Source: Blastomussa wellsi
Lineage: Eukaryota > Cnidaria > Anthozoa > Scleractinia > Plerogyridae
Length of the DNA stretch: 64,000 nt
Assembly (NCBI GenBank): GCA_947652115.1
Contig: OX393565.1
Coordinates: forward strand, 15,780,044 to 15,844,043
Direction of reading: 5' to 3'
This document shows, piece after piece, positions 15,201 through 23,339 of this stretch. How positions within the stretch are numbered: the first letter of the stretch is position 1; the number at the start of each line of letters is the position of its first letter. The position numbers and the translations under genes were made by a program. Below the pieces are notes generated by a model. That model was not told the DNA's origin, ran no database searches, and saw nothing but the letters and a program-made list of their open reading frames with translations.

Positions 15201-16742
15201 GAAAAAGAAAAATAACAAGTGTTATTCAGTGAAAAGGCACAGATCATCTGGTGCCTTTTTACCCACTGGAGGTTTATAAAAACTTTGGATTTCTCTATAT
15301 TTAATATACATGTACATGTATGACAATGAATTATTTCCACTTCACCATTCTACATGTTGCATAATAGGCAAGAGTCACACATTCAAAAACCACTGGCCAC
15401 CCTGTAAAAAATTTTTGCCAAGATTTTGGCAATATGTCGGCAAGAATTGCGGCGCGTTTATGGGCATGCCAAGATCTTATCATGAATCTTGTTAATCTGT
15501 GGCAAGATCAGGGGTGTCACTAATTTTTCAAGTAGGAGAAGAAAGTAAAAAAGTAGCCGGGGGATTTTGTTCTTTTGTACTTTTCACCTTCCAGTGTTTT
15601 GGTTTTGTTTCAAAGAAGCCGGGACTCAAACTCGTAGTAGCTGAGAGAAACTCCAGGCCCTCAGCTCTTAGTGATAGCCCTGAAGATCTTGGCATTGGTG
15701 CGACCTCGGCACGATCACGGCAAAATCTGTAGGCATTCACTGTGATCTCGGTGAGATCTTGGCATGCCAGTGAGATCTTACCGAGATCTCGGCATTCTCA
15801 GCCAGATCTCAGGAGAAATGTGGAGAGAGGGCTTTGCACCCCCCCCCCCCCCCCGAAACTGGGTCTCTTTCCCAGATTCCCAGAGCCCCTTGCTCTCATT
15901 CTCACCTTGACTTTCATTAACCACAGGTCAAGAGCCTGGGACAGGCTAGGCTGTATTACATATTCACGATAACTCCAGGTGTGTTGGTCAGGCTATTACC
16001 AAAGTGCAATTTCTGGGTAATGCACCTATCAATGTAAAGCCAGTGCAGGGGGGAGGCTGGGCATAGGTGGGGGATTTTACAGTAGTGATCATCCCATAGT
16101 GGGGACTATTGATCGTTTTAATGGCCTAAATTCTAGCAACATCTTCTCGACTTTTAGCTAATATTTTGACAATCCACAATGCTGTCGGGTAGGGCATTTG
16201 AACAGAAAATCTCAGCTCAGTTCAAATGCCCGCTTATGCCCGGTCTCCCTCCCACCCCCCACCTACCGGCTTAACATTGATAGGTACCTTTTGAAATTTT
16301 GGTCAGCTACTGGTCTGTCACATTAAACTTTTGAATTCCCTCAGTCTGCTATTTTTTGTCAACATGCCTACTGCACATGAAGATGGTCTCCTTCACACCT
16401 AAAGAAGTGAGAAATTTACACCCCATAATTTCTCGGGATCAGTGAACGATGTCGCCCAGGATGGTTAGACCTCTACATGTACCAACAAGACATCTTGCAA
16501 TTCAAAGCTTACTTGATTCCCTTTTCAAATAATAAATGCCGTTCTTGGTCATTTAGTGGTTCTTCAGGTAGCTTTTCTTCAGATAGGAGGTCATCAGTTT
16601 GTTCGCTAGCGCTGCCACCATCTGCAGTGTTTTGGTCGACTTCACTGGACTTTTTATCGTCACTAGTCCGATTTACATCTTCAACTTTGCTACCAGGCCT
16701 CTCTTCGTCAACTTTTGCGTTTGAAACTGTAGTACTTTTCAT
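218..16742 (-). CDS. Consortin-like single-pass membrane protein, 10 coding exons
   Basis: Minus-strand exons in transcript order are 16742-16513, 15198-15192, 13040-12939, 6075-6045, 5366-5211, 4420-4368, 3985-3891, 3129-3099, 1356-1167 and 423-218. All phases agree, giving 1101 nt (366 aa) from an ATG to a TGA. Residues 1-70 are acidic and Ser-rich. Residues about 70-125 look helical and TPR-like (KKGNLQHALYCLLACVRGL, then LPECLHN, IAEIYSQLGD), followed by AQAEKLYYETS. Residues about 310-330 form one hydrophobic helix, with a short tail containing DPVST and FYYFYYF. Order and motifs resemble vertebrate consortin (CNST), a trans-Golgi/plasma-membrane protein that binds connexins in vertebrates. 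Similarity is from memory, so homology is likely but unproven. The least certain junctions are the exon 4 donor (GTATCT) and the exon 5 acceptor (AATTAG); another small exon could lie there. Introns are full of repeats. Confidence 0.62.
2790..3040 (-). repeat. tRNA-derived SINE copy (family A)
   Basis: The block containing GGGATGCTAGTCCATCACAG, then CGGTACCCATTTATACAACT, GTCTTGCCTAAGAACACAAT and CAGCATGCTAACCACTT matches the better copy at 63010-63305 throughout. Read on the minus strand it begins with a tRNA-like head and runs into a conserved body. It lies in the last large intron of the consortin-like gene. Confidence 0.7.
4120..4205 (-). repeat. Fragment of SINE family A
   Basis: CAGAGCTTATCC, then AGCATGAAGTGACTAGGAGT, ATTTCTACTCCTCCCTGGAT and GGGATGTTAGTC match the 3' part of the copy at 63040-63125. 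The tRNA-like head is absent. Confidence 0.6.
5130..5158. repeat. TTTA microsatellite
   Basis: Run of TATTTATT units in an intron. Confidence 0.8.
6884..6906. repeat. TAA microsatellite
   Basis: Seven or more uninterrupted AAT/TAA units in an intron. Confidence 0.85.
7090..8590 (-). pseudogene. Decayed non-LTR retrotransposon reverse transcriptase (CR1/Jockey-like)
   Basis: Two minus-strand ORF pieces (8578-8042 and 7894-7658) plus a continuation to about 7500 read as one reverse transcriptase. The linker-like N-terminal part contains CRKWWNIINQMS, followed by IKPSKAHGPDNV, then NFSKAFDHMGYN in the palm, GVPQGTKLSP, and an active-site motif reading YADN instead of YADD. Frames shift between pieces (near 8040 and 7660), so it is dead. 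No endonuclease domain was identified. It lies in the longest intron of the consortin-like gene, on the same strand as that gene. Clade assignment is tentative. Confidence 0.75.
8934..9016 (+). repeat. tRNA-like SINE head
   Basis: TAGCGTAGTGG fits an internal box A and GGTTTGAATCC fits box B, about 48 bp apart, with no intact acceptor stem. Best read as a tRNA-derived SINE promoter region rather than a functional tRNA. Confidence 0.5.
9577..11140 (-). pseudogene. Decayed L1/Tx1-like LINE, split by a solo LTR
   Basis: Minus-strand ORFs 11021-10797, 10721-10164 and 10188-9577 carry a reverse transcriptase palm. ERGVRRG is followed, after the inserted LTR, by PYIFLLCVEILAERIR and ISQYADDTTLIL with intact YADD. 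The C-terminal extension runs to LMYRLHYSGLPASK. Frame changes, the insertion and the missing N-terminal endonuclease make it non-functional. L1/Tx1 affiliation rests on the spacing and wording of the motifs. Confidence 0.78.
10705..10844 (-). mobile_element. 140-bp solo LTR with 5-bp target duplication
   Basis: Read on the minus strand the segment begins TGTTACA and ends TTTACA, and contains AATAAA. It interrupts the LINE reverse transcriptase between its RRG and PLSP-type motifs. Flanks are GCAGC (10700-10704) and GTAGC (10845-10849) on the plus strand, a 5-bp target duplication with one difference. No internal retroelement remains. Confidence 0.75.
11209..11320 (+). repeat. 55-bp tandem duplication
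   Basis: CCGTGAGATATGG followed by CTCAATCGCTTTGTTCGGGA and GCAATCTGGC occurs twice in succession with two or three differences. Confidence 0.85.
12258..12883. mobile_element. piggyBac-like MITE, copy 1
   Basis: The element starts CCCAATGACTCC and ends GGAGTCAATGGG, bounded on both sides by TTAA (12254-12257 and 12884-12887), the piggyBac target site. About 626 bp without coding capacity. The same sequence, with an extra insertion, recurs at 60888-61981. Confidence 0.72.
13149..13712. mobile_element. Fold-back (long inverted repeat) element, about 560 bp
   Basis: The ends AAAGTGGTACCACGATGAA and TTCATTGTAGTACCACTTT are inverted copies, and similarity continues inward through almost the whole element (for example GACTTCAGTCGAGTTGCA versus TGCAACTCGACTGAAGC). 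Two predicted short ORFs here are mirror images and not genes. Confidence 0.8.
14640..15180. other. AT-rich intron sequence without a gene
   Basis: Contains a small palindrome (AGGTTAAGAATATTAACCT near 14680). Nothing else recognised. Confidence 0.4.
15192..15198 (-). other. 7-nt microexon of the consortin-like gene
   Basis: On the minus strand the heptamer ATTCAAG sits between a CTTTTTCAG acceptor and a GTAAGATG donor. Exon 1 ends two bases into a codon; joining it directly to the next exon soon hits a stop, whereas including this heptamer restores the frame into KKGNLQHALYC. The exon therefore contributes the last base of one codon and two full codons (Phe, Lys). Confidence 0.72.
15400..15815. 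repeat. Degenerate AAGATCTTGGCA repeat cluster, probably with an insertion
   Basis: Variants of AAGATCTTGGCA recur at about 15420, 15470, 15500, 15685, 15755 and 15785. The middle part (15510-15680) lacks the motif and resembles an inserted repeat. A poly-C run follows at 15839-15854. Confidence 0.5.
16017..16293. mobile_element. Small inverted-repeat element (PIF/Harbinger-like ends)
   Basis: Left end TGCACCTATCAATGTAAAGC and right end, reversed, GGTACCTATCAATGTTAAGC match each other. They also resemble the ends of the PHD-carrying element at 33911-34927 (TGCACCTATCAATGG). No clean target duplication was seen. Confidence 0.6.
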
Positions 16743-16966
16743 CCTTTAATGCAAATGAACGCGAAATGTGTAGTTTTAAAAACACATTATGTTACTAGTA
16801 TTAAACTGGAGATCGAACGAAACTTCTCGACCATGTAGTTTGGCTTCAGTTTATACTTCATGTAACTTGCATTCAAAGAATCGATATTCGAACCGTCCCG
16901 TGGAACTTTGCAATCACGTCTTGACCTAACTGGAAAAAACATATGATTCAAGTACATTTGAACAAC
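16743..16966. promoter_or_regulatory. Probable bidirectional promoter between the consortin-like and NDRG genes
   Basis: The minus-strand start codon at 16742 and the plus-strand start at 16967 are 224 bp apart in divergent orientation, so both 5' UTRs and any core promoter must overlap here unless upstream non-coding exons exist. No TATA box at a convincing position was seen. Inference from geometry only. Confidence 0.5.
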
Positions 16967-19900
16967 ATGGAAGCACAACCCCTCGTTAGCCTTACCTCGA
17001 TAGACATTCACGAATCCGAGCCAAAAGTCTTCGACGATCACGAAGCGTTTCTTTCCCTCCTTTCTGAACACGACGTGGAAACCTCCAGGGGAAAACTTCA
17101 TGTCACTCGCCAAGGAAAAGATGGGAAAACTGCCATAGTCACGTTCCATGATATTGGACAAAACCACACATCAGCATTTCTGGGTTTCTTTAACTTCAAC
17201 GAAACAAGAGCACTTCTCGATCATTTCTGCATCTACCACATTGATGCACCCGGCCAGCAGGAAGACAGCGAAGATCTGCCAGCGGAATACTTGTTCCCCA
17301 CGATGGACGAGTTGTCCGACATGGTTGGAGATGTTGTGAATTTTTTCGGCATCAAGCGATTTATTGGCTTTGGTATCGGTGCGGGAGCCAACATTCTTAG
17401 CCGATATGCGCTGTGGAATCCCACGCGAGTTGAAGCTCTAGTATTGGTTGAATTAGTGGCTTCTAATGGAGGCTGGATCGACTGGGGTTACCAAAAGGTA
17501 CAAATTTGCGTTCATTCACATATACACCTTACTTCAATAATGGAAAGTGTGCAGGTCTGCAGTTCAGCTATAAATTAACACAAAACTTGCGAAAGATATC
17601 ATAAGCTTATTAATTATTTATAAAATATACGAAACACTGGTGCAATATTTGTCATTTTTGCCTGTTTAAGTATTGCGTTGAAATTTACAAATACTGTTAC
17701 TAAACTAAAAAAAATGTCCTTCCAATGCAAGAAAAAAAGCAAGACCTTTTCGGTTTACAGAATCACCTGCATCATCCAAACCTAATAATTTAGTTTGTTT
17801 TGACAAATATGCAAATCTCTTAGGCCCAGCATAGAATGTGAATAAACCAAGGGATAACTGATGATGATCTGTTGCAAAAACTGTAAAAATTATCATATAC
17901 AGTGTATTGTACCGTTTGTAGTTAAAATAGCATAATATGCTATTTTAACTACAAACGTATACAAGCCTCTGCATACAAGCCTCATCGCCATCAGGCCAGA
18001 GCTTTTCCTGTTTACCTTAGCATGAAACAAATAGGAATATTTCTACTGATCCCATAATGGGGCTGCAGTCTATTGTAGTTTTCCCCCCAGTATTAAATTT
18101 GCTGGGGGTAAAGCTGCTTCCTGTTAAAGGACATCTGTTTGGCCAAGTGTAGTGAGGCTGGATGACGTATTACAATGCTGCCAGATAATGCTTTGTCAAT
18201 GCAAAATATTGGCATTTGCTGTGGAGGGCATTAAAAAAATGTCCAGACATTCTGTCCTGGCACAGTTGCGATTTCATTGAACATTAGTTAATTTTGGTCG
18301 GCCATTGTTTAATGTCCAACCTTTATTGCAGTCCTGCCATTTATACACCTGGTTGGCCTGGGTAGGGACTGAGAGTAAATTATTTATTTGTAATTTAGTG
18401 GGGTGAATCTTAATAAAAAAGTGTCTTGCCTAAGAAGAGTCCAGCACACTAACCATTTAGGTCACCATGCCTCCGATAATGTGGTATAAATGCTACATAA
18501 TTCTCCTAATTGTTATACCACATGTAACTGAACTTGATGTTTTTTTCCATAGATGTGTGTCAAGCAGTTGCAAAGTAAAGGATTGACCACTTTTGTGGAA
18601 GACTATCTACTCTGGCATCATTTTGGCAAAAAGACAAAGGAAGAAAATCTGGATCTTGTACTTGCCTTTAAGCAAAGCCTCCACACAGTCCTGTCCCCTC
18701 GCAACCTCTCCTTATTTATTAACTCTTACCTGCGACGCACAGACCTTCACATACAACGCCCAGAAGCTGGAAGTGCTAAGAAAGTACAATCCTTAAAGTG
18801 TTCAACCTTGCTGATAACGGGAGCGAACTCCCCACACCAAGATGATGTCATTGAAACCAACTCAAGATTAGATCCGGCGATATCCAACTACTTTAAAGTG
18901 TCCGACTGCGGAGGCATGCCACTGGAAGAACAGCCACATAAAGTGGCAACTTCAGTGATTCTATTCCTTCAGGGCCTGGGTTATTGTAAGTATAATAACT
19001 ACCGGTAAAATCCAATTTTTAGAAATTGGGGAATAAAATACGATATAGAAGCATGCTTCATTCTAGCAAAAAGGCACACACAGAAACACTCAAATTGTAA
19101 GCTATTATTGGTAGGTCCAGCAGAATGGGAAAACCGCAGCCAAACCTCTTTTTGTATGATTGTGCTTGCTTTCACTGAGTACATGTATTTCAGGCTACGT
19201 CCACACTAAGCCGGATACTAATAATATTTGAAAACGGTGTTTTCGCCTTGAAAGTGGATAATTAAAAATGTTTTTTGTCCACATTATACCGTTTTCAAAT
19301 TGTTTCGCCATGGATTTTGAAACGCTGCCTCGCAAGAAACGCTTAATACGTGCAAGAACATACCCACATTGTCCGAGCAACATTATTCGATTGTTTTCAT
19401 GTCAGCGTTTTCAGAAAGTTCTGTTTTCGCTGTCTACACTACACGTAACACACCTACATGTAGCCAGCATTTTCAGATTTATCCACTTTGGAGAGCGTTT
19501 TCAAAAAGTTCTGTATTCGGTGACTGAAAGAATGATTTTAATGTGGACGGAAGGCCAATCCGGAAAAAAAAAGTTGCGTTTTCAAATTAAATCGGGATAA
19601 ATTTTATCCCAATTAGTGTGGACGTAGCTTCAGAGAAAAAAAGTTTTTGATTTGGTTACATGCTCTATCTTCTGTGACCTGTTGAATGTGGTGTACTGCC
19701 AAGTATAACATCACATTTACAAAGATATTTCAACTTCAGCAATAAAAAATATTGGGGGTAAGTGACCTTTAGAATGGACACTAAACAAGGGGGGGGGGGG
19801 GGGTCGTAGAGGTACCTTCATTGTGGATTCTTTCATGATTTACAGACGTACTGTAAGATGGTCAACAGAATCAATCTGTCAAGTATTACATGTAGTGGAA

Positions 19901-21319
19901 TAAAGAAATAATAGGCAACTGCCAAAAGTGGACACTTTTTCCTTCTCCTGAGAGTGACTGCATTATGAGACATTTGACTGCTTTTTGAACTCCTTTTTCA
20001 ACATGTTTATTTTCACATAAGCTTTACAGACCAGTAGACATTATTCAAGTATTGCTAGTGCCAAGTTTGTAATTCAGCCAAAATTGTTTGATGAGGTGAC
20101 TGCTCTCCTGGAAATCTAATCTTTAACACAACATGACAAATTTGCTGTCATATTAAATGAAAAACAAAAATACATGTTCTCCCAGATTCATTGGGGAATG
20201 CATTTCAAGGGTTTTTCCTAATATTACATAATTCCCTAATTTCATAATGTAATTTACATCTATGAGCCTATTGGCCCATCAGGCCACCGTTTATCCCAGT
20301 TTCTGTAGCATTAAAGGGAAATGGGGAAATGGTGAAGCATAATCTTATTGTATTGCTGTATGTTATGTTACTGGAAGTGTTTAAATTACTTTTAGTAGTT
20401 TCTCAGTGATCTCTTTTGTTTTGGTGCACTTAAAATGTAATACTGAAACTTTTGCATGCAAGCAATAAGAAAAGCATGGCTGACTAGCAGGGGTTTCAAA
20501 ACAAAGTGGCGGCTGCCTTGTGACCAAAACGCTCACTTATAACAGCCGCCTACTCTACCAGTCAAGTACACCTACTCCAAAACATTTTGAAATCCCTGAC
20601 TAGGGTTAGCAACAAGGAGTATTTGTACTCCTCCCTGCATGGGATAATAGTCCACTGCAGGGTTGTCACCAGCATCAAATTCTCTGTTCTCTGTTACCCA
20701 TTCGTACATATACACCTGAGCGAAGAGAGTCGATATGTGAGTTAAAGTGGGAGTATCACGCTATTTTTAGTAACACATTGAAAATCTCAGGGAAGCATTT
20801 TTGGTTAATAAAAGCTGCATGAAAATGATAAATAATCCTTTGAAAGACTATCAAAATGTGTAGAAACTGTTTATAGATGTTTTTGCAGGCAGATGGCCAA
20901 GATCGAGATTGATGCCAACTTGAAAATGTCGGGCCCACGTAGTCAAGTTTTTCCATTGAATCTCATATGAAATCAGTACTAACATATTTTGCCTCATCCT
21001 TCTGTTCTGGATTCACTTGATGTTATAAAATTAGTGATTTAAAAATGATTTGAGTATTGATGAGGCGGTAGAAGTTAGCCAATTCTGACCAAAAATGGTG
21101 ATAAACTTTGTGATACTTCCCCTTTAAGTGTCTTGCCCAAGAACACATCCCAGTGACTCCATCCAAGGCTCGCATGCAGGTTGCTCAATACAAATACACA
21201 CTAACTGTAGGAGGAATTGCTGATCAAAAGTAACTTGATGCTTTTTTGCAGTGACTCGTCTTCATACAAATCCTCCAAAGATTACGCCTCCTGCAACAAG
21301 AGAACCAAGTGTGTGTTGA
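16967..21319 (+). CDS. NDRG-family protein (N-myc downstream-regulated), 3 exons
   Basis: Exons are 16967-17497, 18553-18985 and 21252-21319, joined in phase through GTACAA, GTAAGT and two good pyrimidine-rich acceptors, giving 343 aa. The fold is alpha/beta-hydrolase-like: HDIGQNH at residues 61-67 follows strand 3, and GFGIGAGANILSRYA at about 134-148 occupies the nucleophile elbow. As in known NDRGs the elbow has no catalytic Ser, so the protein is probably a non-enzymatic scaffold or lipid-binding protein involved in stress and differentiation signalling. NPTRVEALVLVE and GGWIDWGYQK continue the family pattern. The C-terminus is short (ends TPPATREPSVC), without the long phospho-repeat tail of vertebrate NDRG1. 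Start choice: ATG at 16967 has AACATGG context; an in-frame ATG at 16943 would add eight residues. An AATAAA follows at 21451. Confidence 0.9.
17913..17957. repeat. Perfect 21-bp-arm palindrome in NDRG intron 1
   Basis: CGTTTGTAGTTAAAATAGCAT, three bases, then the exact reverse complement. It would form a hairpin in RNA or a cruciform in DNA. Confidence 0.85.
17985..18475 (-). repeat. Diverged, interrupted SINE family A copy
   Basis: CATCAGGCCAGAGCTT, TTAGCATGAAACAAATAGGA and GTATTAAATTTGCTGGGGGT match the body of the 63-kb copy. The match resumes at CATTTATACACCTGG, AAAGTGTCTTGCCTAAGAA and CACTAACCATTTAGG after an insertion of about 210 bp (18125-18335). Confidence 0.6.
19191..19631. mobile_element. 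MITE with GGCTACGTCCACACTA ends
   Basis: Left CAGGCTACGTCCACACTAAG and right TTAGTGTGGACGTAGCTTC are inverted copies about 440 bp apart in NDRG intron 2. Internal sequence is non-coding; an ORF here is incidental. Confidence 0.75.
19788..19803. repeat. Poly-G tract
   Basis: At least 14 consecutive G in NDRG intron 2. Confidence 0.9.
20250..21190 (-). repeat. Interrupted SINE family A fragments
   Basis: GGCCCATCAGGCCACCGTTT at 20270, GTACTCCTCCCTGCATGGGA at 20620, CAGGGTTGTCACCAGCATC, and AAGTGTCTTGCCCAAGAACA at 21122 are collinear pieces of the 63-kb SINE separated by unrelated DNA. Confidence 0.55.
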
Positions 21320-21450
21320 GCCCAGTAAATGCAGAGCAGTGCTTGCAAACTACAACCACACTGAGGCTGATGGAATAGTCGTCCCACTGATAGATTTTCT
21401 GGAAAATATAATGTGACAGTTGCTATAGTTCATTCTGACATTCCCACTGT

Positions 21451-21456
21451 AATAAA
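21451..21456 (+). terminator. Probable polyadenylation signal of the NDRG gene
   Basis: AATAAA lies about 130 bp after the NDRG stop codon, in a plausible 3' UTR; a second A-rich AATAAA occurs near 21514. Sequence match only. Confidence 0.5.
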
Positions 21457-21666
21457 CTCAAGATCGTGACTTCTTTCTCAATCAAAAACCATAGCAGGAA
21501 CTTTAGACGAAAAAAATAAAAGCCATGTTAAGTTCCCTCGTAGACAAAGCCAACTTAATGTACTGAACCACATATTAACAGAGAATAGTATTAGCCTCTT
21601 GCCGTGCTAATCAGACTTTTTTCTTTGAATTAAGACGGAATCCGTTAGGACTGCGAGCATTCATTG

Positions 21667-22110
21667 GACAAAATTATGTACCAAAATGATTTACACCTTA
21701 TTGCAAGCTTTTGTGTTACTACTTCAAATATATTATCAAGAGAAATCTGTTCTAACAACACCAAACATCGAAAACAAATTTCGAAGTTCCACTGAATTCC
21801 ACTGAATCGCCTAAAAGATGCGAGATTTTTCCTATAGCTTGCGAGCTTTGAAATTCATTTTCTCAGTCTCTGATAAGAAATTGTTGTACCAAAATTATTT
21901 ACACCTTATTGCAAACTTTTTAGTTACTGCTTCAAATATCTTATCAAAAGAAATCTTTTCTAACAACACCAAACATTGAAAACAAATTTCGAAGTTCCAC
22001 TATAATTCCACTGAATCGCTTAAAGACGATTTTACAAAATGGCTACACGTTAGATTTTGCCTACAGTTTGTGATCTTTAAAATTCATTTTCTCGGCTCTG
22101 GTAAGAAATT
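21667..22110 (+). repeat. Tandem duplication of about 220 bp
   Basis: The segment from ACCAAAATGATTTACACCTT through GAAATTCATTTTCTC is repeated from 21890 to 22105 with roughly 10-15 per cent differences (shared GAAATCTGTTCTAACAACAC-type core). TTAAGACGGAATC at 21631 and GATTCCGTCTTAA at 22246 are inverted and may be the ends of the element containing both units. Confidence 0.75.
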
Positions 22111-22119
22111 GTTGTCCGT

Positions 22120-22740
22120 GTTATCGCGGATAATTACTTACATCTTTATCTTTTATTAAGGGTAAAAAATAACACAAAATGATTTAAATTATTCTGGTGC
22201 TCGATTTTTGTCCAACTCAAATACATATTACTCAACTTCCTGATAGATTCCGTCTTAACCACTTGCGAAATAAGTCTACAAACTAGAAAATAATTGTGAT
22301 AAATAAACAGACATATATAAAGTAATTCGAAAGTAATTGTTAGAAATTGAATTGGTGAAAGAAAAACCAACAAGTGAAAATGTAAAATAAACATTAATTT
22401 TGCACACCAGGTTGTAGAAAAGGTAAATAATACAACACACTGGACAAATAATTACTATTCAGATGAAGAATTTCAGCACAAAATCTTTGGCCTACATTGG
22501 ATAGCAATTTATCCATTACAAAGCAATGTCCTTTACCATAATGTTCCCATGCACAGTTGAACAAAATACAATTCATAGACGAGATATTGTTGCACTTAAT
22601 TTCACAGGAAGTTAACTATTTACTAGTAAATGTCGCAAAACAATTTTACTGCTGGATATTTGATTGCTCAGAATAAACTCTTTTAGAAAGGAAATCGGCA
22701 ACATTTTTTTGTTCATTCCTTATAATTTTGGAGCCTGAAA
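22120..22740. other. No gene seen
   Basis: AT-rich, short incidental ORFs only; no family resemblance. Confidence 0.4.
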
Positions 22741-22767
22741 TAGTTATTGTTGGTCGTTCAACAGCAG

Positions 22768-22990
22768 GGGCGGATCCAGAAAAATTCAGAAAGAGGCGGC
22801 CGAGTCCTCTTCCCCCCCCCCCCCCCCCCCCACTGCATGAAAACTCCACTTTTCAGGAGATGCAGAATACAGCATCGTGAGTGTATTTGTGATGCAAAGT
22901 TACGTAAGGTTAACGTTTCGGAAGATAGGTTTCAAAAACATTTTGAAAGTACAAGAATAAGGGGGAGGGAGGGGGGGGGGGGGCAGCCCC
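22768..22990. repeat. Repeat end with poly-C and poly-G tracts
   Basis: CAGGGGCGGATCCAG at 22764 has the look of a hAT-type terminal repeat, followed by long C (22810-22828) and G (22970-22982) runs. A related GGTGGATCCAGACTTC occurs at 1962. The other boundary is not clear. Confidence 0.4.
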
Positions 22991-23267
22991 AGCTCTGGGG
23001 ACATACGGTTTTCAAGAAAATTCGCATTTTTTTAATTGGCTGTTGAGAACAAAGAAATCTTGAACGGAAGTCAAAATGTTTGCCGGCCGCCATATTACAA
23101 CACACAACACGTAGAAGCATCAATGCTATATACATGAAGTCCGAAAGTCCTAGAATCTCAGACTAGAAATCGTATGTCTCCAGAGCCCTTAGTTTCTCGT
23201 TCCAAGGCCCCACCGACTAAGAGAAAAGGAAAGGGCTATGGAGATGAGAATGCTGCCTTTGCAGTAA

Positions 23268-23332
23268 TCTCGTTCCCAGGGTCTCTCATCTTCCCACCCT
23301 CCCGGAGCGAGAAGATGAGACCCTGGAAACAA
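23268..23332. repeat. Imperfect hairpin (CCAGGGTCTCATCTTC)
   Basis: CCCAGGGTCTCTCATCTTCC and GAGAAGATGAGACCCTGG are inverted with a short GC-rich loop. Confidence 0.7.
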
Positions 23333-23339
23333 GGTTGCC

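Noticed and set aside
16787..17167. 126-codon minus-strand ORF over the NDRG first exon
   Set aside because: Mirror of the strongly supported NDRG frame; no motif of its own.
17148..17424. Short ORFs on both strands inside NDRG exon 1
   Set aside because: Alternative frames of a real exon.
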